From positions 1 through 63,606 of the forward strand of contig JAETQY010000019.1 of NCBI GenBank assembly GCA_021770445.1: a stretch of 63,606 bases of DNA. The letters are read 5' to 3'. Below the pieces are notes generated by a model. That model was not told the origin of the DNA. It did no database searches and saw nothing but the letters and a program-made list of their open reading frames with translations. The stretch comes from Bacillota bacterium. Its GTDB lineage: Bacteria; Bacillota; Clostridia; Oscillospirales; Oscillospiraceae. Below, in pieces: positions 63,321 to 63,606 of this stretch (positions within the stretch are counted from its first letter, which is position 1; the number at the start of each line of letters is the position of its first letter). The position numbers were made by a program, and so were the translations under genes.

Positions 63321-63606
63321 TCAAAAATCGTCGATAATCCGACCTTTTAAATCTAATTTTCTGTAATTTTACATATGAATCATCTTTATATGTTCTTAAA
63401 AATCTGCGCTTTCTTCACCGTTTATTGGCTTTTGCAAGGAAAACCACCACAAGCAGCACCCAGAAAAAGATAGTTGGAAAATTTAATGAAAAGCTCTCGC
63501 ATTTTTCGATTGGTTGTGATAAAATAACTACGGATAATACATGATTATCTACGATTTAACTTGTGAGGTAATCTTGAATCACTTGCATTCATGTAGATGG
63601 GGCCAA

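Overview
The window looks like a chromosomal stretch from a high-GC gut member of the Oscillospiraceae (Flavonifractor/Lawsonibacter/Pseudoflavonifractor-like Clostridia). I infer this from GC-biased codon use, strong AGGAGG ribosome binding sites, sigma-A promoters, many XRE regulators and Clostridia-type families (UPF0210, DUF1846, YerC, TrpXYZ, RNase J). Most of the window is core genome. From about 58.5 kb onward it is AT-richer and behaves as an accessory island beside a tRNA-Leu gene.

Layout. 1-1 kb: formate-tetrahydrofolate ligase, cut by the window edge. 1.3-6.4 kb: an apparent histidine operon (NhaC-type transporter, small membrane protein, histidine ammonia-lyase, DapF-fold racemase, TrpR-like YerC), with a perfect palindrome inside its promoter. 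6.4-13.8 kb: mechanosensitive channel, SPFH/NfeD pair, WYL regulator, and a sugar-1-P nucleotidyltransferase with a degenerate phosphomannomutase domain. 13.9-24 kb: RNase J with a long structured leader, a par/Fst-like type I toxin-antitoxin locus, gap, a kinase-like protein lacking the phosphoacceptor His, lepB, an SbcCD-like pair and ymdB. 24-31 kb: DUF1846, a PTS IIC-like permease under a 40-bp operator, an XRE repressor with paired operators, yfbR, ACT/UPF0210 and an SLH-GH25 lysozyme. 31-36 kb: a regulator nest of XRE-membrane proteins and a TetR, with a complete type III toxin-antitoxin locus inside it. 36-43 kb: PutP, acyltransferase, ClC, CBS protein, ferredoxin and a lipoprotein serpin. 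43-48 kb: the str operon (L7Ae-like, rpsL, rpsG, fusA, tuf), in which rpsG carries an internal deletion. 48-58.5 kb: a T-box-controlled TrpXYZ transporter, an ECF sigma/anti-sigma pair, a TxpA/RatA-like type I toxin-antitoxin locus, hemolysin III, ferredoxin, ClpC, and a MerR/carboxymuconolactone-decarboxylase pair. 58.4-63.6 kb: tRNA-Leu(CAA), an IS3-family transposase, a Septu-like ATPase (frameshifted) plus HNH pair, and a palindrome-rich inverted-repeat element.

The most noteworthy content is RNA-based. There are three toxin-antitoxin loci with RNA antitoxins: type III at 33.1-33.8 kb, Fst-like type I at 15.9-16.2 kb and TxpA-like type I at 53.45-53.8 kb. Each has recognisable promoters and terminators for both partners. 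A Trp-specific T-box and a structured RNase J leader add to this. The histidine cluster is the clearest metabolic hypothesis: D- or L-His uptake, racemisation, deamination to urocanate, and a dedicated histidine-responsive repressor.

Limits: everything was read by eye from the sequence. Family names rest on motifs and remembered family features. No database search, folding or alignment program was run.
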